NCBI RefSeq assembly: GCF_001905825.1
Contig: NZ_LIVV01000005.1
Location: 594,530-658,529 of the forward strand
Source of the DNA: Streptomyces sp. CB02009
Lineage (GTDB): Bacteria; Actinomycetota; Actinomycetes; Streptomycetales; Streptomycetaceae
Direction of reading: 5' to 3'
DNA: 64,000 bases
The position numbers and the translations under genes are program-made. Of the stretch, positions 40,755 to 48,582 are shown in pieces (within the stretch, counting starts at the first letter, position 1; each line of letters opens with the position of its first letter). The notes below the pieces were generated by a model that made no database searches, had not been told where the DNA came from, and was given only the letters and a program-made list of their open reading frames with translations.

Positions 40755-41864
40755 ATGTCCGACTTCGTACCCGGGCTCGAGGGAGTCGTCGCGTTCGAGA
40801 CGGAGATCGCCGAACCCGACAAGGAAGGCGGCGCCCTCCGGTACCGCGGCGTCGACATCGAGGACCTGGTCGGCCACGTCTCGTTCGGCAACGTCTGGGG
40901 TCTGCTCGTCGACGGCGCCTTCAACCCCGGCCTGCCGGCCGCCGAGCCCTTCCCCATCCCCGTGCACTCCGGCGACATCCGCGTCGACGTGCAGTCCGCC
41001 CTCGCGATGCTCGCGCCCGTGTGGGGGCTCAAGCCGCTCCTCGACATCTCCGCCGAGCAGGCCCGCGACGACCTCGCCCGCGCCGCCGTCATGGCGCTCT
41101 CGTACGTCGCCCAGTCCGCCCGCGGCCAGGGTCTGCCCATGGTCCCGCAGAGCGAGATCGACAAGGCCGAGTCCGTCGTCGAGCGCTTCATGATCCGCTG
41201 GCGCGGCGAGCCCGACCCGAAGCACGTCAAGGCCGTCGACGCCTACTGGACCTCCGCCGCCGAGCACGGCATGAACGCCTCCACGTTCACCGCCCGCGTC
41301 ATCGCCTCCACCGGCGCCGACGTGGCCGCCTCGCTCTCCGGCGCCGTCGGCGCCATGTCGGGCCCGCTGCACGGCGGCGCGCCCTCCCGCGTCCTCGGCA
41401 TGATCGAGGAGATCGAGCGGACCGGCGACGCCACCGCGTACGTGAAGCAGGCCCTCGACAAGGGCGAGCGCCTGATGGGCTTCGGCCACCGCGTCTACCG
41501 CGCCGAGGACCCCCGCGCGCGCGTGCTGCGCCGGACGGCCAAGGAGCTGGACGCCCCGCGCTACGAGGTGGCCGCCGCGCTGGAGAAGGCCGCCCTGGAG
41601 GAGCTGCACAACCGCCGTCCCGACCGCGTCCTGGCGACGAACGTCGAGTTCTGGGCGGCCATCGTCCTGGACTTCGCCGAGGTCCCGGCGCACATGTTCA
41701 CGTCGATGTTCACGTGCGCACGGACGGCCGGCTGGTCGGCGCACATCCTGGAGCAGAAGCGCACGGGCCGGCTCGTCCGCCCGTCGGCCCGCTACACGGG
41801 GCCGGGACAGCGGAACCCGCGTGAGATCGAGGGCTACTCAGATATCGCGGGCATCGCGGGCTGA
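40755..41864 (+). CDS. Citrate synthase family protein (citrate synthase 2)
   Basis: 369 residues, ATG 40755 with GAGGAG upstream. Catalytic residues are in GPLHGGAPSRV (first His), MGFGHRVYR (second His) and WAAIVLDFAEVP (Asp). The family condenses acetyl-CoA or propionyl-CoA with oxaloacetate. Streptomyces usually carry several citrate or methylcitrate synthases. This is the shorter type near pdxH, so a housekeeping role is not assured. Confidence 0.92.
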   Translation: MSDFVPGLEGVVAFETEIAEPDKEGGALRYRGVDIEDLVGHVSFGNVWGLLVDGAFNPGLPAAEPFPIPVHSGDIRVDVQSALAMLAPVWGLKPLLDISAEQARDDLARAAVMALSYVAQSARGQGLPMVPQSEIDKAESVVERFMIRWRGEPDPKHVKAVDAYWTSAAEHGMNASTFTARVIASTGADVAASLSGAVGAMSGPLHGGAPSRVLGMIEEIERTGDATAYVKQALDKGERLMGFGHRVYRAEDPRARVLRRTAKELDAPRYEVAAALEKAALEELHNRRPDRVLATNVEFWAAIVLDFAEVPAHMFTSMFTCARTAGWSAHILEQKRTGRLVRPSARYTGPGQRNPREIEGYSDIAGIAG

Positions 41865-41886
41865 GTGCCCGAGTCCCTTCCGTACG

Positions 41887-41920
41887 GCGACGGCCCGACC
41901 CGCACAGTCAGGGCCGTCGC
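41887..41920. terminator. Bidirectional hairpin
   Basis: GCGACGGCCC (41887-41896) pairs with GGGCCGTCGC (41911-41920) between the convergent citrate synthase and oxygenase genes. Confidence 0.75.
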
Positions 41921-41964
41921 GGCGGACGGGGCCGCGCGGGCGGAGCCGCGCGGTCGGGGGCCGG

Positions 41965-43008
41965 CTAGGACGACAGGGCCGGCTGCGCCTCCGGGTGCAG
42001 CAGCAGGTCCGCGTGGTGGCGGGCCGTCGTCAGCGGGTGGGCCCGCAGCTTGCCCTTGAGCTCGTTGCGGCCGTACTCGGCGAACAGCGGGTTCGACGGA
42101 TCGGCCGTGACGCCGGGCGCGGTCTCCGCGTACGGGAAGGTCAGCGGGCTGATCCGGGCGTCGAGCCGCGGGTTGTAGAAGAACGGCACCGAGTAGCGCT
42201 CGGTCGCCCCGGGCGGCGAGACGACCCGGTGGTTGGTGGCGAGCAGGTAGCCGTCGGTGGCCACTTCGAGGAGCTCGCCGAGGTTCACGACGAACGCGCC
42301 CGGCAGCGGCGGCACGTCGTGGAAGTTCCCGTCCTCCCGCTGGACCTGGAGCCCGCCCACGTGGTCCTGCAGGAGCAGCGTGAGGAAGCCGTAGTCCTTG
42401 TGCGCGCCGACGCCCTGGTCGTCGCCCTCGCCGCTGCTGCCCGGGTAGCGCACCAGCTTGAGGTGCGGGTGGGCGCGCGGCCCGAAGATGTCGTCGTAGA
42501 AGTCCTCGGACGCGCCGATCGAGGTGAGCAGCTCGTGCAGCAGCCGCTCGGCGACCCCGCTGAGCCGCTCGATCCAGTGCAGGGCCGCGGTCCGCAGCTC
42601 GGGGAGCGCCTCGGGCCATTGGTTGGGGCCCTCGAGCCACCAGTACGGGGCTTCCCAGGGCGCGGGGGTCCGCGCGGGGCGCTCGGCGCCGATGTCGAGC
42701 TGGTCGCGCCAGTCGCGCGCGCCGGCGGTGCGCTCGTCGCCGATGCGGGTGTAGCCGCGGAAGTGCGGCGAGTTGATGTTGTCGAGGGCGAGCCGGTCGG
42801 CCTCGGGCAGGGCGAAGAAGGCGTGCATCGCGGAGGTCAGGGCCCGCGTCTCGGCCTCGGTCACCCCGTGCCCGATCAGCTGGAAGAAGCCGACGTCGTG
42901 CGCGGCCGAGTGGAGCTGGGCGTGGAGCAGGCGCCGGGCCTGGGGGTCACGGTCTGCGGCGGAGAGGTCGACGATGGGGAGCTGCGAGGAGTACGAGCTG
43001 CGAGTCAT
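41965..43008 (-). CDS. Isopenicillin N synthase-family Fe(II) oxygenase
   Basis: 347 residues of the 2OG-Fe(II)/IPNS fold. The DIOX_N-like N-terminus is LPIVDLSAADRDP, the iron ligands are HxD in GVGAHKDYGFLTLL and His in LLATNHRVVSPPG, and the co-substrate RxS is in ERYSVPFF. IPNS-family enzymes use either 2-oxoglutarate or a thiol peptide. There is no antibiotic cluster here, so it is probably a metabolic enzyme. A 24-codon cysteine leader peptide lies 128 bases upstream, hinting at control by cysteine or sulphur supply. Confidence 0.9.
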   Translation of the reverse strand: MTRSSYSSQLPIVDLSAADRDPQARRLLHAQLHSAAHDVGFFQLIGHGVTEAETRALTSAMHAFFALPEADRLALDNINSPHFRGYTRIGDERTAGARDWRDQLDIGAERPARTPAPWEAPYWWLEGPNQWPEALPELRTAALHWIERLSGVAERLLHELLTSIGASEDFYDDIFGPRAHPHLKLVRYPGSSGEGDDQGVGAHKDYGFLTLLLQDHVGGLQVQREDGNFHDVPPLPGAFVVNLGELLEVATDGYLLATNHRVVSPPGATERYSVPFFYNPRLDARISPLTFPYAETAPGVTADPSNPLFAEYGRNELKGKLRAHPLTTARHHADLLLHPEAQPALSS

Positions 43009-43135
43009 GGGTGCGTCCGCGGGGTCTACGGGTGCCCGGGGCGGCCGCCGAGGGTGGGGCGGGGGCCACGGGTGCCGGTCGGCTTGGGCTCTGAACGAGG
43101 GACCCGGTGGGGGGCGCTGGTGGTGCCCCTGGGGG

Positions 43136-43210
43136 TCATGCGGAGCGGCGACAGCTCATGGACGTGACGCGGAGGAAGTCCACGTGGCGACGGCGTACGA
43201 GCGTAGGCAT
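43136..43210 (-). CDS. Small leader peptide (24 aa) of the RRRHVD...C type
   Basis: ATG 43210 to TGA 43136 encodes a 24-residue basic peptide with RRRHVDFLRV and a single Cys20 near the end. It fits the pattern of the putative leader peptides that precede sulphur-metabolism genes in Streptomyces (basic, HVD, then Ser/Cys). There is no Shine-Dalgarno sequence. Instead a -10-like TACTCT lies six bases before the ATG, so the mRNA may start at the ATG. It is followed after 128 bases by the oxygenase gene, and a G-rich hairpin candidate overlaps its end. Confidence 0.65.
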   Translation of the reverse strand: MPTLVRRRHVDFLRVTSMSCRRSA

Positions 43211-43370
43211 GCGACCAGAGTACTGCGGCGGGGAGGCTTGGACTGTGGCGCGGGTCACGTCATACGGGAGGACTTGCGGCCTTGACGGACTTCGGGAGGA
43301 AGAACCCAGGTGAGGGCCCCGGGCGGGCCCGAATCTTTACGCCGGTGTTTCGGCCGGGCCCGAATCCCTC

Positions 43371-43949
43371 CTACGCCAGCGCCTCGTCCAGCAGCAGGGC
43401 CCACTGGGCGACGACGCGTTCCCGGCGGGCGCGGTCGTCCGTGAGGAGGGTCGCGAGGCCGAGGCCGCGGGCCATGTCCAGGAAGCCCTGGACGGTTTCG
43501 CGGACGCCGGGGCGGGACTCGTCGGCCCCCAGCACCTCGACGGCCATGCGGTGGGACTCGCGGCCGACGCGCGCCTCCAGTTCGGTCACGCGCGCGCGGA
43601 GCTGCTCCTCGCCGGAGGCCGCGACCCACAGGTGGAGGGCGGCGCGGAAGAGGGGACCGGTGAAGAGGTCGACGAGCGCGGCGACGGCCTCGTGGCGGTC
43701 ACGGGACGGCAGCGTCCGCAGCGCCTGGGAGCGCTCCTCCGCGACGTATTCGACGGCGGCCGTGAACAGGTCCTCGCGGGTCGGGAAGTGGTGCTGGGCG
43801 GCGCCCCGGGAGACGCCCGCCCGTTCCGCGACGACGGCGACCGTGGAGCCCGCCCAGCCGTGTTCGGCCAGGCAGGACACGGCCGCCTCCAGGAGCCGCT
43901 GCCGGGTGGCGCGGCTCCTGTCCTGCTTGGGTGCGGTCACAGCCGCCAT
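43371..43949 (-). CDS. TetR/AcrR family transcriptional regulator
   Basis: 192 residues. The HTH is TRQRLLEAAVSCLAEHGWAG ... GVSRGAAQHHFPTREDLF. The gene overlaps the end of the enoyl-CoA hydratase gene by 13 bases (or four if GTG 43940 is used), so it is the third gene of the ligase-hydratase-regulator operon and probably autoregulates it. The AATCAAGCATGC dyad at 46406 is the candidate operator. A second such site at 57553 suggests it also controls the carboxylase operon. Confidence 0.92.
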   Translation of the reverse strand: MAAVTAPKQDRSRATRQRLLEAAVSCLAEHGWAGSTVAVVAERAGVSRGAAQHHFPTREDLFTAAVEYVAEERSQALRTLPSRDRHEAVAALVDLFTGPLFRAALHLWVAASGEEQLRARVTELEARVGRESHRMAVEVLGADESRPGVRETVQGFLDMARGLGLATLLTDDRARRERVVAQWALLLDEALA

Positions 43950-44665
43950 GCGGGGTCCCGTCGTTCGAGGAAGGCCGTCATCCCCTCGCGCGCCTCGGCG
44001 GAGGCGAACAGCGTGGCCGACCTCTGCACCAGGTCCTCCGCGTCACGTTCGAAGGTCTCCAGGACTCTAGCGGTGACCAGCCGCTTCGCCTCGCGCAGGC
44101 CCTGGGGGGCGGCGGAGCGGAGGGCGTCGAGGATGCCGGGCAGCGCGTCCTCCCGGTCCGTCACGAGCCCCATGGCGATCGCCTCCGGCACCCCGAACCG
44201 CTCGCCCGTCAGGTAGTGGCGGGCCGCCGCGCGGGGTTCGAGCTTCGGGAGCAGGGTGAGGGAGACGACGGCCGGGGCTACCCCGATCCGTACCTCCGTG
44301 AGCGCGAAGTCGGCGCCCTCCCCCGCGACGACGATGTCGGCGGCGCCGAGCAGGCCGAGGCCGCCGGCCCGGGTGCGGCTGCCCCCGGTGACGTGGGCGA
44401 CGACCGGCTTCGGCAGGGCGACGACCTGCCGGAGCAGGTCCACGAAGGCGTACGGGCTCGGCGGCGCCTTGAGGTCGGCGCCGGCGCTGAACGTGCTGCC
44501 GGTGTGGGTGAGCACCACCGCCCGGACCGCGGGGTCCTTGCCGCAGACGGTGAGCGCGTCGGCGAGCTCGGCGACGAGCGTCGCGGAGAGCGCGTTGCGG
44601 GTGGCCGGGGAGTCGAGGGCGAGGGTGGTGATCCCCCGCTCCTCGGTGACGACGACCAGGGTCAT
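43937..44665 (-). CDS. Enoyl-CoA hydratase/isomerase family protein
   Basis: 242 residues of the crotonase fold. The oxyanion-hole segments are STFSAGADLKAPP and TGGSRTRAGGLGLLGAADIV. It hydrates a 2-enoyl-CoA or a related thioester. Its ATG overlaps the ligase stop (ATGA). By order it matches SCO4384. Confidence 0.92.
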   Translation of the reverse strand: MTLVVVTEERGITTLALDSPATRNALSATLVAELADALTVCGKDPAVRAVVLTHTGSTFSAGADLKAPPSPYAFVDLLRQVVALPKPVVAHVTGGSRTRAGGLGLLGAADIVVAGEGADFALTEVRIGVAPAVVSLTLLPKLEPRAAARHYLTGERFGVPEAIAMGLVTDREDALPGILDALRSAAPQGLREAKRLVTARVLETFERDAEDLVQRSATLFASAEAREGMTAFLERRDPAWRL

Positions 44666-46308
44666 GTGCGGTCCCTCAACTCTCGGTCCTGGAGCTCTCG
44701 GTCGCGGCGGCCGCGGTCCTCCCGGTCCCGGTCCCGGAGCTCTCTGCGGAGGATCTTCCCGGACGCTGCCCGGGGCACCGCCTCGATGAACTCGACGTCG
44801 CGGACCTTCTTGTACGGGGAGACCCGGGCGGCGACGTGCGCCATGACGTCCTCGGCGGTGAGGCCGGGCGCGGCCGCCTGCCGTACGACGTACGCCTTGG
44901 GGATCTCGGTGCCGTCCGCGTCCGTGACGCCGATGACGGCGGCGTCGGCGACGCCCTCGTGGGTGAGGAGCAGCGCCTCCAGTTCGGCGGGGGCGACCTG
45001 GAAGCCCTTGTACTTGATGAGTTCCTTGACGCGGTCGACGACGTACAGCCAGCCGTCGTCGTCGACCCGGCCGATGTCACCGGTGTGCACCCAGCCGTCG
45101 GCGTCGATCATCGCGGCGGTGGCGTCGGGCCGGCCGAGGTAGCCCTTCATGACCTGCGGCCCCCGGATGGCGACCTCGCCCTCCTCGCCGGGTGCCGCGT
45201 CCTTCGAGGGGTCGTCGAGGGACAGGATCCGCATCTCGGTGGAGGGCAGCAGCTTGCCGACGGTGCCGGGCGGCGGGTCCTGGGCGGTGAGCGGGACGAC
45301 GTGGGTGCCCGGGGACAGCTCCGTCATGCCGTACGCCTGGAGGACCGGCGGCAGCCCGAGCCGCGCCGAACAGGCCTGGGCGAGGGCCGCGTCGAGCGGG
45401 GCGGCGGCGCTGACGATGTACTCGAGGGACGACAGGTCGTAGTCGGCGACGGCCGGGTGCTTGGCGAGGGCGAGGACGATCGGCGGGGCGACGTAGAGGC
45501 CGTTGATGCGGTGCTTCTGGATGGCGCCGAGGAAGGTGTCGAGCTCGAAGCGGGGCAGCACGACGACGGTGGCGCCCTGGCGGAGCGGCGCGTTCATGAG
45601 GGCGGTGAGCCCGTAGATGTGGAAGAAGGGGAGGATCGCCAGGATCCGGTCGCCGGGCCCCATCGGGATGACCGGTTCCAGCTGGGCGAGGTTCGTCGCG
45701 ATCGAGGCGTGGGTGAGCATCACGCCCTTGGGGACGCCGGTGGTGCCGGAGGAGTACGGGAGCGCGGCGATGTCCTCGTCGGGGTCGACGTCGGTCTCGG
45801 GCACGGGGCCGGTGGATCCGAGGAAGGCCTGCAGCGAGCGCACGCCCTCGCCCTCGGGGCCCTGCGGCGGCTGGTCGCAGACGAAGATATCCCGTACCCC
45901 GCCCGCGAGTTCGGCCGCGGCGCGGGCCGCGGGCAGCAGCGGGGAGACGGTGACGATCCAGCGGGCGGCCGAGTCGCGGAGCTGCTTGGCGAACTCCTCG
46001 GGGGTGGCCAGCGGGTGCACGGTGGTGACGGACGCGCCCGCGCGCGTGGCGGCGTAGAACGCGACGGGGAACAGCACGGTGTTGGGGCTGTGCAGCGCGA
46101 GCACGTCCCCCTTGCGCACACCGGCCTCGGCGAGTCCGGCGGCGACCCGCCGGTGGAAGGCGTCGACCTGTCCGTACGTGAGGGTGAGCTCTCCCGCGCC
46201 GTCGATCAGTGCGGGGGTGTCGCCCCGCTCGGCCGCGCGGCCGAGCACCGCGTCGTGGATCGGCAGGGAGACGGTCGGAACGGCCTCGTACTCGCTGTGG
46301 AACACCAT
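44662..46308 (-). CDS. 4-coumarate/cinnamate-CoA ligase-like acyl-CoA synthetase
   Basis: 548 residues from ATG 46308. Motifs are LPYSSGTTGVPKGVMLTH (P-loop), QAYGMTELSPGTH, WVHTGDIG, VKELIKYKGFQVAPAELE and PRAASGKILRREL (catalytic Lys). It closely resembles S. coelicolor SCO4383, shown to be a cinnamate:CoA ligase, and keeps the SAAAPLD specificity segment. The terminal 20 residues are a repetitive Arg/Asp/Glu tail (RDRELQDRELRDRT) from imperfect DNA repeats. It is the first gene of an operon with a hydratase and a TetR gene, under an AATCAAGCATGC dyad. Confidence 0.93.
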   Translation of the reverse strand: MVFHSEYEAVPTVSLPIHDAVLGRAAERGDTPALIDGAGELTLTYGQVDAFHRRVAAGLAEAGVRKGDVLALHSPNTVLFPVAFYAATRAGASVTTVHPLATPEEFAKQLRDSAARWIVTVSPLLPAARAAAELAGGVRDIFVCDQPPQGPEGEGVRSLQAFLGSTGPVPETDVDPDEDIAALPYSSGTTGVPKGVMLTHASIATNLAQLEPVIPMGPGDRILAILPFFHIYGLTALMNAPLRQGATVVVLPRFELDTFLGAIQKHRINGLYVAPPIVLALAKHPAVADYDLSSLEYIVSAAAPLDAALAQACSARLGLPPVLQAYGMTELSPGTHVVPLTAQDPPPGTVGKLLPSTEMRILSLDDPSKDAAPGEEGEVAIRGPQVMKGYLGRPDATAAMIDADGWVHTGDIGRVDDDGWLYVVDRVKELIKYKGFQVAPAELEALLLTHEGVADAAVIGVTDADGTEIPKAYVVRQAAAPGLTAEDVMAHVAARVSPYKKVRDVEFIEAVPRAASGKILRRELRDRDREDRGRRDRELQDRELRDRT

Positions 46309-46405
46309 GCAAGCCCCCTGGAGAGGTGGGAGTGGTGGAAGGTGGTCGCCAGGATCGCGTGTGGGGGTACGGCTTGGGGAGACCCTGTCAGCAGTCCGGG
46401 GAAAC

Positions 46406-46427
46406 AATCAAGCATGCATGCATGATT
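46406..46427. promoter_or_regulatory. Candidate TetR operator of the ligase operon
   Basis: A 22-base near-perfect palindrome beginning AATCAAGCATGC and ending GCATGATT (one mismatched pair). It lies about 100 bases upstream of the ligase start. The same AAACAATCAAGCATGC string occurs at 57549-57562. Confidence 0.7.
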
Positions 46428-46437
46428 CTTCGGAGGA

Positions 46438-46473
46438 CGACGGCCCGCCCCCGGGAACGGGGACGGGCCGTCG
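46438..46473. terminator. Hairpin terminator
   Basis: CGACGGCCCG (46438-46447) pairs with CGGGCCGTCG (46464-46473), just after the excalibur-domain gene on the minus strand. Confidence 0.75.
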
Positions 46474-46477
46474 GGCG

Positions 46478-47332
46478 TCAGCGCTCGCAGGCCACGCCGT
46501 CGCCGTCGCGGTCGAGGTGGCTGCCGTAGCCGGGCTCGCCCGCGTGGATGGGGGCGGCGCCGGCCGCGCGGACGGCCGTGCAGTTGCGGTAGTAGACGCT
46601 GCTGTCGCCGCCGGAGGACGTGTCGTCAGCGGCGTCCTCGGTGGGCGCCGGCTCCTGGGTGGGCACCGGCTCCTGGGTACGCGTCGGCTTCGGGGTGGTC
46701 GGCTTCGGCTCGGGCGTCGGGGTGGGCTTGCGGAGCACCTCGTCGGGCGACTTCGGGCACGGGACGCCCGGCGCCGTCAGGTACACCACCGGCACCGCCG
46801 ACGAGAGCGGCGCACCGGCGTCCGGACGCTGGAAGCAGACGGTCCAGGCGGCGCGGTCGGCCGGCAGCTCGACGTCCTTGTAGGCGGCGTGGGAACGGCC
46901 CAGGTTGGCGGTGAGGAACCGCTCGGAGTCGGCGTACGTCCCGCCGACGAACGAGGGCATCGCCAGGGCCTCCGGCGCCTTCGACGGCGTGGGCGTCGGG
47001 GTCGGCGTGGGCGTCGGGGTCGCGGTGGCCGTCGCCGTCGGCTTCGCCGCGCCCTTCGCGTCGGCCTTCTCCTCCTCCGGCGGGTCGCTGAGGAGCAGCA
47101 GCAGGAGCCACAGAGCGCCGAGGACCGTCGCGACGACCTTCTTGTTCCGGCTCCAGCGGCTCGTCCAGGTCAGGGCGATGCCGGCCGGGGGGAAGAGGAC
47201 GAGGAGGGAGACGACCACGGCGGGGTGCTGCCACCAGCGCCGGGCGGGCAGCGGGGCGGGAGCGTGCTGGAACGGCGGCGGAGGCGGGTACACGTGCGGC
47301 TCCCAGGGGCTGTGAGCAGGTGCGAGGTGCAC
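46478..47332 (-). CDS. Membrane-anchored protein with excalibur calcium-binding domain
   Basis: 284 residues from GTG 47332. There is a Pro-rich cytoplasmic N-terminus and two hydrophobic segments (VVVSLLVLFPPAGIALTW and VVATVLGALWLLLLLL). A Thr/Pro-repeat linker, a middle domain with two cysteines (WTVCFQRPDAGAP, PGVPCPKSPDE) and a second Pro/Thr linker follow. It ends with an excalibur domain (YYRNCTAVRAAG...GYGSHLDRDGDGVACE) that binds Ca2+ through DxDxDG. It is probably displayed on the outer membrane face or in the cell wall. Confidence 0.88.
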   Translation of the reverse strand: MHLAPAHSPWEPHVYPPPPPFQHAPAPLPARRWWQHPAVVVSLLVLFPPAGIALTWTSRWSRNKKVVATVLGALWLLLLLLSDPPEEEKADAKGAAKPTATATATPTPTPTPTPTPSKAPEALAMPSFVGGTYADSERFLTANLGRSHAAYKDVELPADRAAWTVCFQRPDAGAPLSSAVPVVYLTAPGVPCPKSPDEVLRKPTPTPEPKPTTPKPTRTQEPVPTQEPAPTEDAADDTSSGGDSSVYYRNCTAVRAAGAAPIHAGEPGYGSHLDRDGDGVACER

Positions 47333-47535
47333 GGATCGTACACAGCTTGTTCACAACCGGTAGCCCTTCCTACGGAATTCGCGACGGGATCGGAACGGGT
47401 TCGGAACGGGCCCGGGACCGGCCCGCGACCGGCTCGGGACCGGCCCGCGGCCGGCTCGCGGCACGCCCGGACCGGGCCCTTCCGGAGCCCGAACTTCCGC
47501 TCCGCGCACGGCCATCGGCCGGTTAGCCTGCGCGT

Positions 47536-48339
47536 ATGGTCTTCAAGCGTCTTCTGGGCATGGGCGGCGTACCGCTCGAGATCGACACCGTCATCCCGGC
47601 CGAACCGGTCCTCCCGGGCGGCCTCCTGCACGGCGAACTGGTCCTTCGCGCACCCGACCGCCGCATCGAGGTGAAGTCGATCTGGCTGAGGCTGGTGACC
47701 GACGCGCCGGTGGCCCACAAGGGCGACGGTGACGGATCCAGCGGCGACACCTTCGACTACCCGTCGGTGAGCGGCCACTTCACCCTGGAGAAGGGCGAGG
47801 AGAAGCGGCTCCCCATCCGCCACCGGCTCAAGTGGGAGACCCCGCTGACCGAGGTGAAGGGGCAGAAGCTCGGGGTCCGCCTGGGCATCCACACCGAGGT
47901 CGAGGCCGAGGGCGTCAAGGCGCAGACGGACGACGACCCCGTGTACATCGGCGCGCTGCCGCTGCACGAGGCCGTCCTGGACGCCTTCGCCGCCGAGGGG
48001 TACGCCCTGCGGACCTCGCGCGTCCACAACGGGAACATCCCCCGCACCGAGTACCACGTCTACCGGGCGCAGGGGTTCCTGCTCGTCGACGAGCAGTCCG
48101 GGCAGGACCGCCCCGAGGAGCTCGAACTCCACTTCCACACCAACGCGGTCGGCTGCGAGATCTTCCTGCGCAAGGCGAAGCTCGGCGAGCGCTGGTGGAA
48201 GGACAAGCCGCCGGCCCGCCGCTTCGTCGCCGCCCACCACGAGGTCGGCCGGGTGGACTTCGCCGAGGCCGTCCGCCACTGGATCGACGAGGTGGGCCTC
48301 GCCGACGGCAGCCACCCGACGAGCGACCACGAGGACTGA
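47536..48339 (+). CDS. Spo0M-family sporulation protein
   Basis: 267 residues with the arrestin-like Spo0M fold: MVFKRLLGMGGVPLEIDTVI, GGLLHGELVLRA, LPIRHRLKWETPLTEVKGQKLGVRLG. The family influences sporulation and division in Bacillus and is widespread in actinomycetes. A TAGCCT -10-like hexamer ends six bases before the ATG, so the transcript is probably leaderless. Confidence 0.9.
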   Translation: MVFKRLLGMGGVPLEIDTVIPAEPVLPGGLLHGELVLRAPDRRIEVKSIWLRLVTDAPVAHKGDGDGSSGDTFDYPSVSGHFTLEKGEEKRLPIRHRLKWETPLTEVKGQKLGVRLGIHTEVEAEGVKAQTDDDPVYIGALPLHEAVLDAFAAEGYALRTSRVHNGNIPRTEYHVYRAQGFLLVDEQSGQDRPEELELHFHTNAVGCEIFLRKAKLGERWWKDKPPARRFVAAHHEVGRVDFAEAVRHWIDEVGLADGSHPTSDHED

Positions 48340-48373
48340 ACCGACCACGGGCCGGCGCCCGCAAGGCCGCCGG

Positions 48374-48464
48374 CCCGCACCGGCACTGGCACGGCACCGG
48401 CACCGGCACCGGCACTGCACCGGCACTGGCACCCGCACCCGCACCCGCACCCGCACCCGCACCA
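48374..48464. repeat. Hexanucleotide microsatellite (GGCACC / CCGCAC)
   Basis: About fifteen imperfect hexamers, first GGCACY then CCGCAC, downstream of the Spo0M gene and before the secreted repeat protein. Prone to replication slippage. Confidence 0.8.
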
Positions 48465-48582
48465 CTCCGTACGCGCGGGCGGTGAAAGGTTGTACGCGGA
48501 GGATCTTCCTTTTCTTTTTCCCCGGACTTTACGATCCGGAGGCCTTCGGGCCCCCGTTTCCGCCTCCGTCCCGGGAGGGACT

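Noticed and set aside
41965..46308. Beta-lactam or phenylpropanoid biosynthesis cluster suggested by the IPNS-like oxygenase and coumarate-CoA ligase
   Set aside because: No ACV synthetase, PKS, NRPS or tailoring genes are nearby; the ligase belongs with a hydratase and a TetR in a catabolic operon.
48374..48464. Possible CRISPR-like array
   Set aside because: The units are 6-base microsatellites without spacers, and no cas genes are present.
48490..48582. Earlier start for the secreted FG-GAP protein
   Set aside because: It would place about 30 non-signal residues before the signal peptide. The TTG at 48583 has a good ribosome binding site and opens straight into the signal.
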